Shown here in pieces: positions 11,551 to 24,500 of a stretch of DNA of 64,000 nucleotides. The translations under genes were made by a program, and so were the position numbers. The first letter of the stretch is position 1. Each line of letters begins with the position of its first letter. This stretch comes from Lithospermum erythrorhizon (lineage: Eukaryota > Streptophyta > Magnoliopsida > Boraginales > Boraginaceae): the NCBI GenBank assembly GCA_019722365.1, contig JADFUC010001470.1, positions 124,001 to 188,000 of the forward strand. The letters run 5' to 3'. Under the pieces are notes generated by a model. The model did not search any database, had not been told where the DNA came from, and saw only the letters and a program-made list of their open reading frames with translations.

Positions 11551-13894
11551 CAGCGCTGACCTCATTAACAATTTTTGTTCTCCTTAACTTTGTAACTAAA
11601 TCTAAGAAATCTCAAATAAATAAAAAATTCAAAACCTCATAAAAATTAAGAAATTAAAGGAGGATAATGATAATGGGTGCATGAGCGTTTAATTCATTTG
11701 AGTACTTAAATATGTTCATGGAATCAGGGCCAAGATGGATAGTGAAATTTTCATTTTATATTAAAGTTTAAAATTTATGTATGATATACATAAGTTTAAA
11801 TTCGGTAAATTATTAGGATGCTTGATGGGTAATTCGAGATATGGATATAAAATGATACCCGTTCCCGGACCATTATTCTATCGGGCGGGTCAATGGTCTA
11901 GTTTTTATCTAGGAGTCTCGAGCGGATCGGATCTGACCCAATAACAACACTAATTCCCGTTCACAAAGTCCTCATGTTCATTTGCAAATATTCTCATTAC
12001 ATCCGTCTTGTCATTTCAATGCACTTTTTGTGTAATCATCTTTTGTTGAAAACTGAGATTGTAATGAGTGTAAATTATATACTTGCTTGCTATTATATAT
12101 GTTGAAACATTTTACTTAGTACCAAACTTAATAAACTATAAATGTGGATGGACCCTTTTAACTAATATGCTAGTTAAAGAACGATTAACGATACAAATTC
12201 CATCTTAAAAAGAACACTAACTTTCCACAAACAATCGTACCAACAGCCATATAACTTTGTGATATTTGCAAGAGGGTCCAACAATAGTCATCCAATGTGA
12301 CAACTCATATTGCATGTCCAAGGATCAATTAAAAAACAATATTTTTAGACTAGAACGATGACGCATATTAGAAAACAGAAGGAGTGTTAAATAACTCTAA
12401 AATAAGATTTCGAACAAAAGTAATTTCCTTATCATAATTAAAATTTACCAAACTAAAATATCTAATTTCTTGTGATAAAAGGTGAATCTGAGTCAAACAC
12501 CAAAAATTTGCGCATCGATGTGAAATAATTGTACAGCGTGCATAAAAGGGCTGTTGTATACAAGAGTTGGGGTTCAAGAATAACTATTTTGGTTGGGTCC
12601 GATTCAGCCGATTGGTTGCACATTTATGGAATAATCAGTGTATTCTTTTCATTTTCGATTCCCGTTTCATTTGGAATTTAAATGAAGTCAAAACCAATAT
12701 TGAGTATGGGGAGGCATTTATTTTAATATGAGTGACATTGTTTTAAACTAAGATTGTAATTTACCTTCTTTTATTAAATTGAAGTGCTTCTGCCTGTAAC
12801 AATGGAAAGTTAAGGCATTCTCAGATTTTGTTACTTTTATATTTGTAATATCTCTATTTTTATTTCTTTTTCCTTTTATTGATTTCTGAAAGCTGGTTGT
12901 ATTGCTTTTATTTGTATATTGGATACAGGGATAAGATAGTCCAGATTTCATTATGAAGATGTTAGCTAGCCACTCAATCTTTTGTTGTCACTATATTTTG
13001 GAGGATGTTACAATGCCATGTTACAAACAAATTATGCCCATGTTATATGTAAATTATATAATCACGTTATCACCTACTAGTGTTCAACATGCTAGCTTTT
13101 CGATATTATTATACTTAGTCTTGGATTTTAAAAAAACAAAACTCGACCCGTCTGATTGACCCTATATTAAATATATGCTTATAGTAACTTTCAAATGGTA
13201 CTTTATACTCGTATGACATTGGTCCCAAACTTTTCATTTTGGGGAGTTGCATGCGTCTTCGACAACAAACATAAAACTTTCTCCAAACTGGATTATCTTT
13301 TTTTATAGTTAATTTATTTATATTGATCAAATAAGATACGAGTTTACATATTTAGCATGAAATGAACCATCAATACTGGTTCTTCCTGCTCCCCTACATT
13401 CAGATTCTTTTTCTAGACTTCCATTATATACATTGAAAGTACCTACATCAACAGACATATCACCAATACTAATATTTCCCGACTTCTGAGCATCCTTCAA
13501 ATTATTGAAACATTCATAATCATGGGGAACCACAATATTTCAAACTTTACCAAGATCTTCATATAGTACTTGCTTTCATCCTACATCAGCCATAACATTT
13601 ATGAAGATCCTGAACTAAATCTGGAAAAAGAGGCCATTTGTTAATATGTAGTAACATTTATGGATATTGTGGTTCTGTATAAGAGTAAAACTGTAGAGAA
13701 GAGCTTCCAATAAGTGTTCAGCAAGCAAGCATTTTGACACTGTATTTTGATCCAAACCGTATTATCAATGCAAAGAATACATGTTATATCTGCTATATTG
13801 CACTCAGCCTCGATTTATATCTAACTTTCATTCTGCTTGTGCAGATTAAGATTGGGTATTTATCTCGTTATATATAAATTGTTATAAAAAAAAT
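11551..13894. other. Intergenic, no gene recognised
   Basis: No ORF with a known motif. The minus-strand ORF at 13327-13533 has a less biased composition than its surroundings and could be an exon fossil, but I do not recognise it. A GC-richer segment at 11880-11940 has no evident role. Confidence 0.35.
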
Positions 13895-15026
13895 AGGCTA
13901 ATTGCCGTTTATTTCCTGAATTATGATTTTATTTTTAGTTTACTCTGGTATCACATTATTTTTCGAGAACATGCACTATCTTCTATTTTTCGGGGGGTGT
14001 CACTTTTTTGTCACTTTCATCTTTCTGTTGCCCCCTCATCTGTTTTTACATTTAAAGTGGAGTTTTCGGCTCAAAACCGTAGGCTATTTTATTCTAGCTA
14101 CGCTCAAAGTATAGGAGGCACATTTAAAATATTTTACGTAATTATAATAAAAGCCTCTGAACTTTCTTAACTTGTCTGCTACCGTACACAGCCACTCACA
14201 CTTGAAACTTTCACCGGCCACTGAATTTCTTGCTGATGCAGCTCGGCCTACCCTTTGACTTTACCATAATTTCCTTGTGTAAATTCTTAACTTTGTGCTT
14301 ACCAATTTCATTTTGAACTTTCATCCGCAGACTTTCCTTCGTCAAAATTCTTTTTATTGTTTCAATGTACCCTCTTATCCTCCCCTTGAACTTTTTATGA
14401 CTATTGTAATTTAACTTTTTTTGTGGCTATACATCTCCCATGAACTTTTCCTCCACGAACTTTTCATGTTAACTTGATTTTTCTTTGACCATACATTACA
14501 TCTTTTACCCACACGCTTAGTCCACGAACTTTCCCTGACCACAATTTTCCTTTTTGACATTGGTTGTTGGTGAGAAAGTTCAGGAAGGAAGGGAGAGGAT
14601 TTAGGGGGTAGGGTGGAATTAATGTCAAAAAATTTGTCAGTTAATCAAGATTCGAGAGATAGTGAGTAGGTAGAGGTAAGATGTGTCAAAAAAGAGAAAT
14701 TTATTGGTTAATTGAGAATGTAAGAGGAGAGGGGTGGGGTAGGGTGTGTAAAAGAAAGTGGTGGGGTTTTTATTTATAATTATGTAAAATATTTTAAATG
14801 TATATACTTAGTGTAGTGTTAGGGACAAAATAGTCATTTAAGTTTTAATTTGAAAAATAAATTTTAAATCGAAAAAATGAGATGAGGATACAATCGAGAA
14901 AAGATGAAAATGGAAAGATGTCTTAGAAAAGGCGAGAGAGAATGCGTGAGGCTGGCGGCCCAAGGATTCGCGTAGTTAAAATCAGGCATGAAAACATAGT
15001 TCGGGGGGTCAAAAGCGCTAATTAGT
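13895..15026. mobile_element. Non-autonomous element with degenerate inverted termini
   Basis: The left end (ctaattgccgtttatttcct, then gaattatg) resembles the reverse complement of the right end (ctaattagcgcttttgaccc, then cccgaactatg). The core around 14570-14760 is G-rich. The block at about 14815-14860 (agggacaaaatagtcattta) resembles one at 56320-56350. No transposase. Only the outer ~35 bases of the termini align well, so the limits are approximate. Confidence 0.45.
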
Positions 15027-15439
15027 AAAAAAACACAAGGATATAGAATGAATTAAACAAAATTATGAAAATTGTTACAATATTATCGTTATTCTTAATT
15101 TCTTATCAAATAAAATTAGTTGAACATAATAGTCGAATTGAAATTTACATCCGTAATTAACTTCGTAATGTTTTAGGATAGGGATCGGACATGGATCATC
15201 CAGAACCACGATATATGATACAATTTATGTCATGCTTCTTATTCATTACGTATTAGTATTTAATTTGCTTTAAATTAGAGTTAATTGTAATTTTAAAAAT
15301 TATATATATGTATTTTATTTTATTGGCGTGTTAGGAATTGAGATAGGGGATCGGACTAACGCCCAGTTTCTTCCCTTTTGAAAATGGCTTTACCTCAGTC
15401 AATGTTGTAAAACTGTAATAGTACCAGCCCATACTACTA

Positions 15440-15566
15440 CATCTTTCACGCTCTGCAAAAACCCCACTCCCCCAAAACCCTACTCTACCCCCACCCCACC
15501 CCCCCTCCTTTTAATCTCCACCGTTGATCATCTCCGGCGTGTGGTTTCTCCACCGTCGGATTAACC
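15440..15566 (+). promoter_or_regulatory. Probable 5' untranslated region of NUP155
   Basis: A C-rich, pyrimidine-rich leader (runs of CCCC separated by A and T) precedes the ATG at 15567, whose context is aaccATGac. In-frame stops upstream support this ATG, and the protein start resembles the family N-terminus (EIVPRDVTDAG). No clear TATA box was identified. Confidence 0.4.
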
Positions 15567-18500
15567 ATGACATGGGACACAGAGATTGTACCCCGTGACG
15601 TCACCGACGCTGGACTTGTCGTCAGCGACCGTATCGGGCGTGACGTGGCAACTCAACTCGACCTTGAAGAATCTCTCGAAGCGTCTCGATATACGAGTCA
15701 TCCTTACTCAGCTCATCCTAGGGAGGTACTCAATTTGTTTAATTTTGGGGTTTTTTAATTTGTACTAGCTTGTGTTTTAATTTAATTGTTGCTTAATTTT
15801 GTTATTAATTTGATTAAGATGTAGTTTGTTTGTTCAGTTTGATTAGTACATTAACGTTAACATGCCTTGATGCCTCCGCTCTCGATTAAGCGGGGTAGAG
15901 GAGCATGCCTTAATGCCTCTGAAAGGTCTCCCGACTAAGCAGAGCAGGGTAGGAGGGGAACATGCCTTGATGCCTCTGAAAAGGCTCACCACTAATTGGG
16001 GTATTGGGAACATGCCTAATTTCTCTGAAAAGGCTCCCAGCTAAGTGAGGTAGGGGGAACATGCCTAATGCTTTTGAAAAGGCTACCGACTAAGTGAGGT
16101 AGGAGGAGCATGCCTAATGACTCTGAAAAGGCTCCCGACTAAGCGTTATGTGGGGAGTCGGATAATGTCTGACCTTGCCCCTGTGATAATAGGGAGTCTT
16201 TCAGATATACAACCCACCACACTCTGATTCATATATGAGGGAGATGTTTGAATTTGTTTAATTTTGGGGTTTTTTGAATACTAACTTGTGTTTTAGTTTA
16301 ATTGTTGGTTAATTTTATTATTAATTTCATTAAGATGTAGTATGTTTGTTAAGTTTGATTGATATTTGTATTTGTTACTCCATTAAAAAAATATTGTCCA
16401 GTTTGATTAGTTGTTTAGTACATTAAGTTTAATATGCCCTAAGCAGGGTCGGGATAATACAACCTTACCCCTGCTATAAGTTACTCCCAGCTCATGTGAG
16501 GGGAGGTACCATTTGTTTAATTTTGGGGGTTTTAACTTGTTCTAGCTTGTGTCAATTTTATTGATATATTAATTGGTGCTTAATTTTGTTATTAAATTGA
16601 TTAAGATGTAGCTTGGTTGGTTAAGTTTGATTGATGTGTGTATTTGTTACTTCATTCATCCTCGAAATATTGTCCAATTTGATTAGTACATTAGAGTTAA
16701 CATGCCCCAATCCGCCTAGCTGGGTAATAGGCAGGAGGGTGATAGTATGCGACCTTACTCACATTGAACCACTAAGAACCCCATTTTAGTGGTACATGGG
16801 ATATTCTTGATTGAAATGAGTATCTAGGCTGGATATGCTAGATGATATATTATCGAAATTATTAGTGGTTGTGGTGAGTTTATGCTCTCTTTTTACGTCT
16901 GAAATATGAGGATATTGCTTGTCACTTGAGCCCCATACTAGGAGTGTAATTAAAATACTTTAGCATGCTTTGTGTGTAAGAAGGTGTGTCAATGATCTGA
17001 AATGAAGACTGTGTGTACTTTGTTACAGTTCTAATTCTTGTCTCTGCCCTGGTGTGTAGCTAGTGCTGTTGATCATATTATTCTTCACCCCCTTGGCATA
17101 TGCATTTGGATTCTTATATCTAGAAATTGAGTGATAGCTCATGTGGTGTTTTAGATAAGGTCCTGATCCATCTTGGTAAAGCTTAAGGTGTTTGATTACC
17201 TCTTCAAATAGTTTTAAGCAATCATTCCAACATCTACATCATTATGTATCAAGAAAATAAAGCTAACAAATTTGTTGCGTTTTAACCAGCTCTTGATGCT
17301 TCTGAACTTGTACATTTCGTGTTATGTTGTAAGTGGGATGGTCAATGCCCTGAGTACAGTGGAGAGGAACAAGCTATTTGTGCTGTTGGCCTGGCAAAGG
17401 CAAAACGCGGTATCTTTATTGAGGCTATCCAGTATCTCTTAGTCCTGGCAACTCCTGTTGAGGTAGTCATATTATCTTGTTTTTACATTACTAATTTACT
17501 ATTTGTTCTTGTCATAATGATTTTGGTTCATCTTGATCCAGTTAAGTCATTGCAATAGTTTTGTCATTCTAGTTTTATTTCTGTTAATGCTAGCCAATAG
17601 AATAATGAGGGATGTCTGATATGCATCATATCCAATATAGTATCATATGCTAGAGAAGCTTTTTGAAAGAAGGTTGAACTCTTCATGTTATTACTTAGGG
17701 TGCATCGTGGAGGATGTCAGGCAAATTGTTAATTTTAAACAATTGAAAGAATCATGCATCTTTTGTTGCTGTCATTCATAAAAGGAAGGGTACCTATTTT
17801 TAAGTAGATTTTGGGGCACATACATTCGGAAGCACAACCAAACAAATATCTCTATTTGGAAATATAATTAGGTCTCCTGAGCTATCAGAGGCCAGAGGAT
17901 AAGGTGTATAACCACGTTTTTCCCTTTAACATGATATGCATAATTATATATTATGTGTTTATCATTTCCTGGTACCCCTGTGGTTAAATCCCTTAGCTTT
18001 GTTCTTGAAATGTTTGTGTAGCATGAGTGCATGACTTAATGTTTGCTTTGCAATTAGATAATCCTTGTAGGAGTATGTTGCACCAGAGGGGGTGATGGAA
18101 CTGATCCGTTTGCTGAAGTTACTCTTCAACCATTGCCTGAATACACCATACCATCTGATGGAGTAACCATGACATGTATCTCTTGCACCGACAAAGGTCA
18201 TATATTTCTTGCTGGCCGTGATGGTCACATTTACGAAATGCAATACACAACAGGTTCAGTATGGCACAAACGTTGTCGTAAGATATGTCTAACTGCAGGG
18301 TTGGGAAGCATAGTTTCGAGGTAGTTCTTTTCCTGTTCCTTTTTCTTCTAATGTTATGCTTAAAGTGTAATTGAATGTACTTTCACATCCTCAAAATTTT
18401 AACTGATTCGTTTTAAAGTTCACTGATAGAAAATGTTGTTACATATTTATCTCTCATTCTCAAAAAAGCTTTAGCATTAAATGAGAAGTTTCACATCTAT

Positions 18501-21500
18501 TACCAAGATTTACAGCTGTCCTTATTTTATTTTTTGACAAGGCAGATGGGTTGTGCCAAATGTTTTCAAATTTGGAGCTGTTGACCCCGTTGTTGAAATG
18601 GTTTTTGACAATGAGAGACACATCTTATATGCACGTACAGGAGAGATGAAAATTCAAGTTTATTCACTTGGGCCAAATGGTGATGGTCCACTCAAGAAGG
18701 TGGCAGAAGAAAGAAATTTGATTAATCAGAGGGATGGTAGTAGACAGACAGCAGCATCAAGGGCTCCTACTCGGCCTACTAAAACATCTATAATTAACAT
18801 TTCAACTTTGTCAACTTTAGAATCTAAGGGGCTGCATCTGGTTGCTGTTTTATCAGATGGTAGGAGAATGTACCTTTCTACTTCTTCTGGGGGAAGCAAT
18901 GGTTCTGTTCGAGGCTATGGGGGCCTTCTATCTACTAAAAATAAACCTAGCTGTTTGAAAGTTGTAACAACTAGACCTTCACCCCCTTTAGGTGTTGGTA
19001 GTGGACTTCCCTTTGGAGCCGTGTCACTTGCTGGCAGATCCCAGAGTGATGATCTGTCACTTAAGATAGAATCCGCATATTACTCTGCAGGGACATTAGT
19101 ACTTTCCGATTCCTCCCCAGCTACCAGTTCCTCACTTCTGATTGTGCATAGGGATTCGACATCCCAGTCTTCCTCATCAAGTAGCACAGGAGGTGCCAGA
19201 AGTGCCCGTGCACTCCGAGAATCAGTCCTATCGCTGCCTGTTGAGGGAAGAATGCTATCTGTTGCAGATATTCTACCATTACCAGATGCAGCTGCCACTG
19301 TGCAGTCACTCTATTTGCATCCAGAAATTTTCCAGTTTGATAGTTCACTAGAATCATGTGAAACGAGTTGCACAAAACTGTGGGCTAGGGGTGACCTTTC
19401 GACCCAACATATGCTGCCAAGAAGAAGAGTTGTCATATTCAGTACCATGGGAATGATGGAAGTAGTTTTTAACAGACCAGTTGATATCTTGAGGAGGTTG
19501 TTTGAATCCAATTCACCTAGATCTTTATTGGAAGATTTCTTTAATCGTTTTGGAGCTGCAGAGGCAACTGGAATGTGTTTGATGCTTGCTGCAAAAATAG
19601 TTTATTCTGAAATCCTCATAAGTAATGTTGTGTCTGAGAAAGCTGCGGAAGCTTTTGAAGACCCTAGGCTTGTTGGGATACCACAACTAGAAGGGACTGG
19701 CGCGTTGTCTAATACTCGAACAGCAGCTGGGGGTTTTAGTATGGGTCAAGTAGTTCAAGAGGCTGAACCAGTGTTTTCAGGTGCTCATGAAGGTCTCTGT
19801 TTGTGCTCATCGAGGCTGCTTTTACCGTTGTGGGAGCTTCCTGTTTTTGTTACCAAAGGTAGTACGGGGTCTTCAGATGGTAGATCTGAAAATGGTATAA
19901 TTGCATCCAGGCTCTCTGTTGGGGCATTGCAAGTCCTGGAAGATAAAATCCGCTCTCTGGAGAAGTTTCTAGAATCTAGAAGAAATCAGAGAAGAGGTTT
20001 GTATGGATATGTTGCAAGTCTCGGGGACATGACAGGTTCTATTTTGATTGGAGCTGGTTCAGACCTTGGCACCAGCGATAGAAGTATGGCGAGGAATCTG
20101 TTTGGTTCTTATTCACGCAATACGGTTTCAAATGATGGCGTAATGTTAAATAAAAGGCAGCGGCTCCCGCACAGTTCTGCTGAGTTGGCTGCCATGGAGG
20201 TCGGTCAAATTTCATACATTTGATTAAATATTCCTCATGTAATACGTTTTGACTGTTCTTTTTTTGTGTGACATGTTTTATAGGTGAGAGCAATGGAATG
20301 CATAAGACAGTTGCTACTGAGATCTGGTGAAGCCCTTTATTTACTTCAACTTCTTTCTCAGCACCATCTTACGCGTTTAGTCCAACATTTTGATGCAAAT
20401 ATGAAGCAGTCAATAGTTCAGATGACATTTCATCAGTTAGTCTGCTCTGAGGCGGGTGACAGACTTGCAACCAGTCTCATATCAGCTCTCATGGAGGTAC
20501 TTCAATTGCTTTTACCTGTTTATCTGGATATCATTGGTAAATGATGATTGCATCTCATGCAATGTCGTCTCATGTAATGGTGGAGATAATTAAATTTCTC
20601 AGTTAGGTCTCTTACATTATGTCTCGTTCACTCTGGCAGTTTTACACAGGCCCTGATGGTAGGGGAACAGTTGATGACATCAGTGGTAAATTGCGGGACG
20701 GTTGTCCAAGTTTTTACAAAGAGTCTGATTACAAGTTTTACTTAGCTGTGGAATGCCTTGAGAGGGCTGCTGCTGCCTTTGATACCGAGGAAAGAGGAAA
20801 TCTGGCTCGAGAGGCATTCAACTACATGAGTAAAGTGCCAGAATCTGCAGACCTTCGAACCGTGTGCAAAAAATTTGAAGATTTGAGGTTCGTGAAAAAA
20901 CACATTAATTCTATTTTCCTTAAATACATGCACCCTGACTCTGAAACTTTTCAAAACGTCCAGATTTTACGAGGCTGTAGTTAAACTACCTCTACAAAAA
21001 GCACAGGTCATAGACCCTGCTGTCGATGCTTTAAATGAACAAATAGATGCAGGAGTTAGAGAGCATGCACTTGCTCAACGTGTCCAGTGTTATGAGATTA
21101 TTAGCAATGCTTTGCGTGCTCTTAAAGGTGGAAGCTCCCAGACGGAATTTGGATCTCCTATTAGACCTATTGCCCAATCTGCCCTTGATCCAGCCTCCCG
21201 AAAGAAATATATATGCCAGATCATTCAACTAGGTGTGCAATCATCCGACCGAGTTTTCCACGAGTATCTTTACCGGATTTTGATCGACTTAGGCCTTGAA
21301 GATGAACTATTGGAATTTGGAGGGCCAGATTTGGTTCCTTTTCTACACAGTGCTGGACTAGAACCATACCTTGAGGTTCCGTTGTTATGTTTGAATTAGT
21401 CTCCCTTTACTTCTCTACTTTCACGATTCAGTTACCTTTAAATCATCATTAAAAGTTTTCTGAAATATTCAATGTTTCATGCAAGTCTCGTCATGTTATC

Positions 21501-24500
21501 ATTGTTGCAGGTTCGTGCAGTTTCTGCAGTAACGTCGCCTAATTCTCCACATCATTCGCGAGTACCTGTACAACCCAATCAAGCAAAATATTCTGAGCTT
21601 CTGGCACGATACTATGTCTTGAAACGCCAGCATGTTCTTGCAGCTCATGTGTTAATGAGATTAGCTGAAAGACCCTCAAGTGATGGAGGGGGGGCTCCTA
21701 CCTTGGAACAAAGGTTCATTCTCTTCACCTACCTGAATGTCACTTGCTTATACTTACTCCATCCTATTTTGAGCGAGATGGTTTGATTTTTGCAAAAAAA
21801 TAACTCAAACAATCATCAGTTAACCTGTTGTATTACCAACAACAATAACATCCCCAAATGCGTCTGAATAGGCTCCTGCCTAAGCGGTGTAGCTGGTCAG
21901 GTTGTATTCAACCTTACCCTTGTGATAAGAGGGAGGCTGTTTCCGAGTTGGCCCGAGATCTGTTGTATTACCAATAGAAGAATATATTAGTGGAAACACA
22001 ATGACTAACAAACACAAAATAATAATGATTGGTTTAAATTGGGACAATAAGGGGAAAAGTAATAAGGTATTGTTATGAACAATATATTGTCATGACACTC
22101 GATAAAAAATAAAATACAATGTTATCTGATGTAGATTCCTTGTGTACTTTTATGATTGTTGTGCCAAAGAAATGACATTTTTTATTTTGACAACAGGCGT
22201 CAGTACTTGAGTAATGCTGTCCTCCAGGCCAAATGTGCCAGTGAATATGATGAGCTGGGTGGCTCTGCCCGTGGCCCTCTTGATAGTGGGTTGCTTGATG
22301 TGCTTGAGGGAAAGCTTGCTGTTCTAGGATTCCAAATAAAAATCAAAGAAGAGTTGGAATCTCTTGTCTCTAAGCTAGAAGCCTCTCCTAGCACTTCTGA
22401 TTCCACTCCAGATGATTTACAAACTGAAAATAATCAATCAACAGATGCCAATCTTGTGCATACTTTAAAGGAAAAGGCAAAGGAATTGTCTTTCGATTTA
22501 AAAAGCCTTACTCAACTATATAATGATTATGCTGTTCCATTTGAACGTTGGGAGGTAAAATCGTTATTTCGATAAACCTAGAAATGAATTACTGGAATTC
22601 CTTGTGTGCTGTTTGTTCCTATTGTTATTGATTATTTGGTAAACTTGAGAGTATGTGTCTTGTTCCTGCACAACTTATCTGGCCTTCATAAATGAACTTG
22701 CAATGATTGCATGGTGTTTCAGAGCTGATACATGCTGTACAGTGATTACATCTTATCTTATACTAATACTTAAAATTCACTAGTTGGTTTAGGTCCAACT
22801 GGTCTTCCAGTCTCTGGCTCTCTTACATTCTTTTCCTCGAGAAAAAGAGATACCAACCCAAAACCAAACCAAGCCTTATTCCACTTTTCCTCTAGAACAA
22901 GAGATAGGTGAAACATATTACATGGATGCCTAAGTTCACCTCAGTACCTCTATTGAAGTGTCTTTGCTTATGATTTTCACTTACACATGGAGGCTAAGTT
23001 TAAATTTTTTACCCTTTACTGTAATATAATAGTTGCTGGTGCAGGGGTCATGTAATATAGAGTTTGATCTTAATTAGCTCAGTAGTGTCTGTAATTCGGT
23101 TTAGCTATATGTAAATGAAATGCTCATATTACAATTTGGGACTACATGTGTAAGTTATTGTTTCAGTTACTGGACTACTTACTTTTATCAGCAGGCAAAT
23201 AGTGTGTTACATTCTTCATTATATGGCTACTGTTGGAATGGTTTTTTGACAAACATATTGACGTCTGTGAAATTTTCAATGAAATCTAGCTTCTGAATGG
23301 ATTGGCTCAACTTTTTCCTTATCATTTAATCCCCTCAAATTCTTATCTATCTGTTCAACTTACAGATGTGTCTGGAAATGCTATATTTTGCAAGCTTCTC
23401 TGGTGATGCTGAAAGTAGTATTTTAAGAGAGACTTGGGCCAGGCTCTTGGATCAAGCTCTTTCAAGGGGTGGTATTGCAGAAGCATGTGCTGTATTGAAA
23501 AGAGTTGGTTCTCATGTTTACCCTGGAGATGGGACTGTTTTACCATTAGATACAATATCTCTTCACCTAGAAAAGGCTGCACTGGTATGAATTTCCACTC
23601 TTCTGCTAATTTTCCTATTTACAATTTTTAAGATTAGGATTTTGCGGCAATTATAGCTTAAACTGAATGTGCTCAGTGACCTTTCGCTCACCCCTACCTG
23701 CCAAAGTGAAGTTCTCTTATTCAAAGGGGAATACATTTGCCTGTTGATACAATATATAATTCAATAACTATGATAGATCAGAGACATGACAGATGTGAGC
23801 TCTATATTTTATTGATGATATTTTCTGGTCCATATTTGACTGCAGGTTGCCAGTCTCTATACACAAATACTAAGACATACAAACATAGTTGAACTATCAA
23901 TACCTAACCAATCCTACACTATGTGAATTACAGATAGTATCTTAGTTTGAGTTGAATTTGGCTAGGTCGGACACACCTATTCTAATTGTTGTACATCTAA
24001 CATCTGCCAATTAACATATGATTACATTTTTGTAGGACCGAGTGGGGTCTAGAATTGAAGTTGTTGGAGATGATGATATTGCGAGGGCTCTTCTCTCTGC
24101 CTGCAAAGGAGCAATAGAACCTGTATTGAGTACTTATGATAAATTGTTATCAAGTGGAGTAATTTTGCCTTCTCCAAGTCTAAGGTTACGCCTCCTCCGT
24201 TCTGTGCTTGCTGTGCTTCGGGAGTGGGCAATGTCTACATTTGCTCAAAGAATAGGTACAACTACTGCTGGATCGTCTCTAGTTCTGGGTGGAGCATTGT
24301 CATATGGGCAAGTATCCAACCAGGGGGTTTGTGATAGAATCGCAAGTGCATCAAATAGGTGTGTTCTTGTTAACTTCTCCAGACATTTATCATTTTTATT
24401 CTCCAGGCATTTATAATTTTTATTCTTGCATCAAATAGCCTGAACATTTCATGCAGTAGCCCATCTGGTTAAGATTGTTTAGGCAAATAGATAAATTTTA

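Noticed and set aside
13327..13533. Minus-strand ORF of 68 residues as an exon remnant
   Set aside because: Composition is protein-like, but no family is recognised and no splice partners were found, so it was left out as a gene.
19080..19511. Minus-strand and alternate-frame ORFs overlapping the large NUP155 exon
   Set aside because: They are shadows of the conserved NUP155 frame, which matches the family across the same bases.
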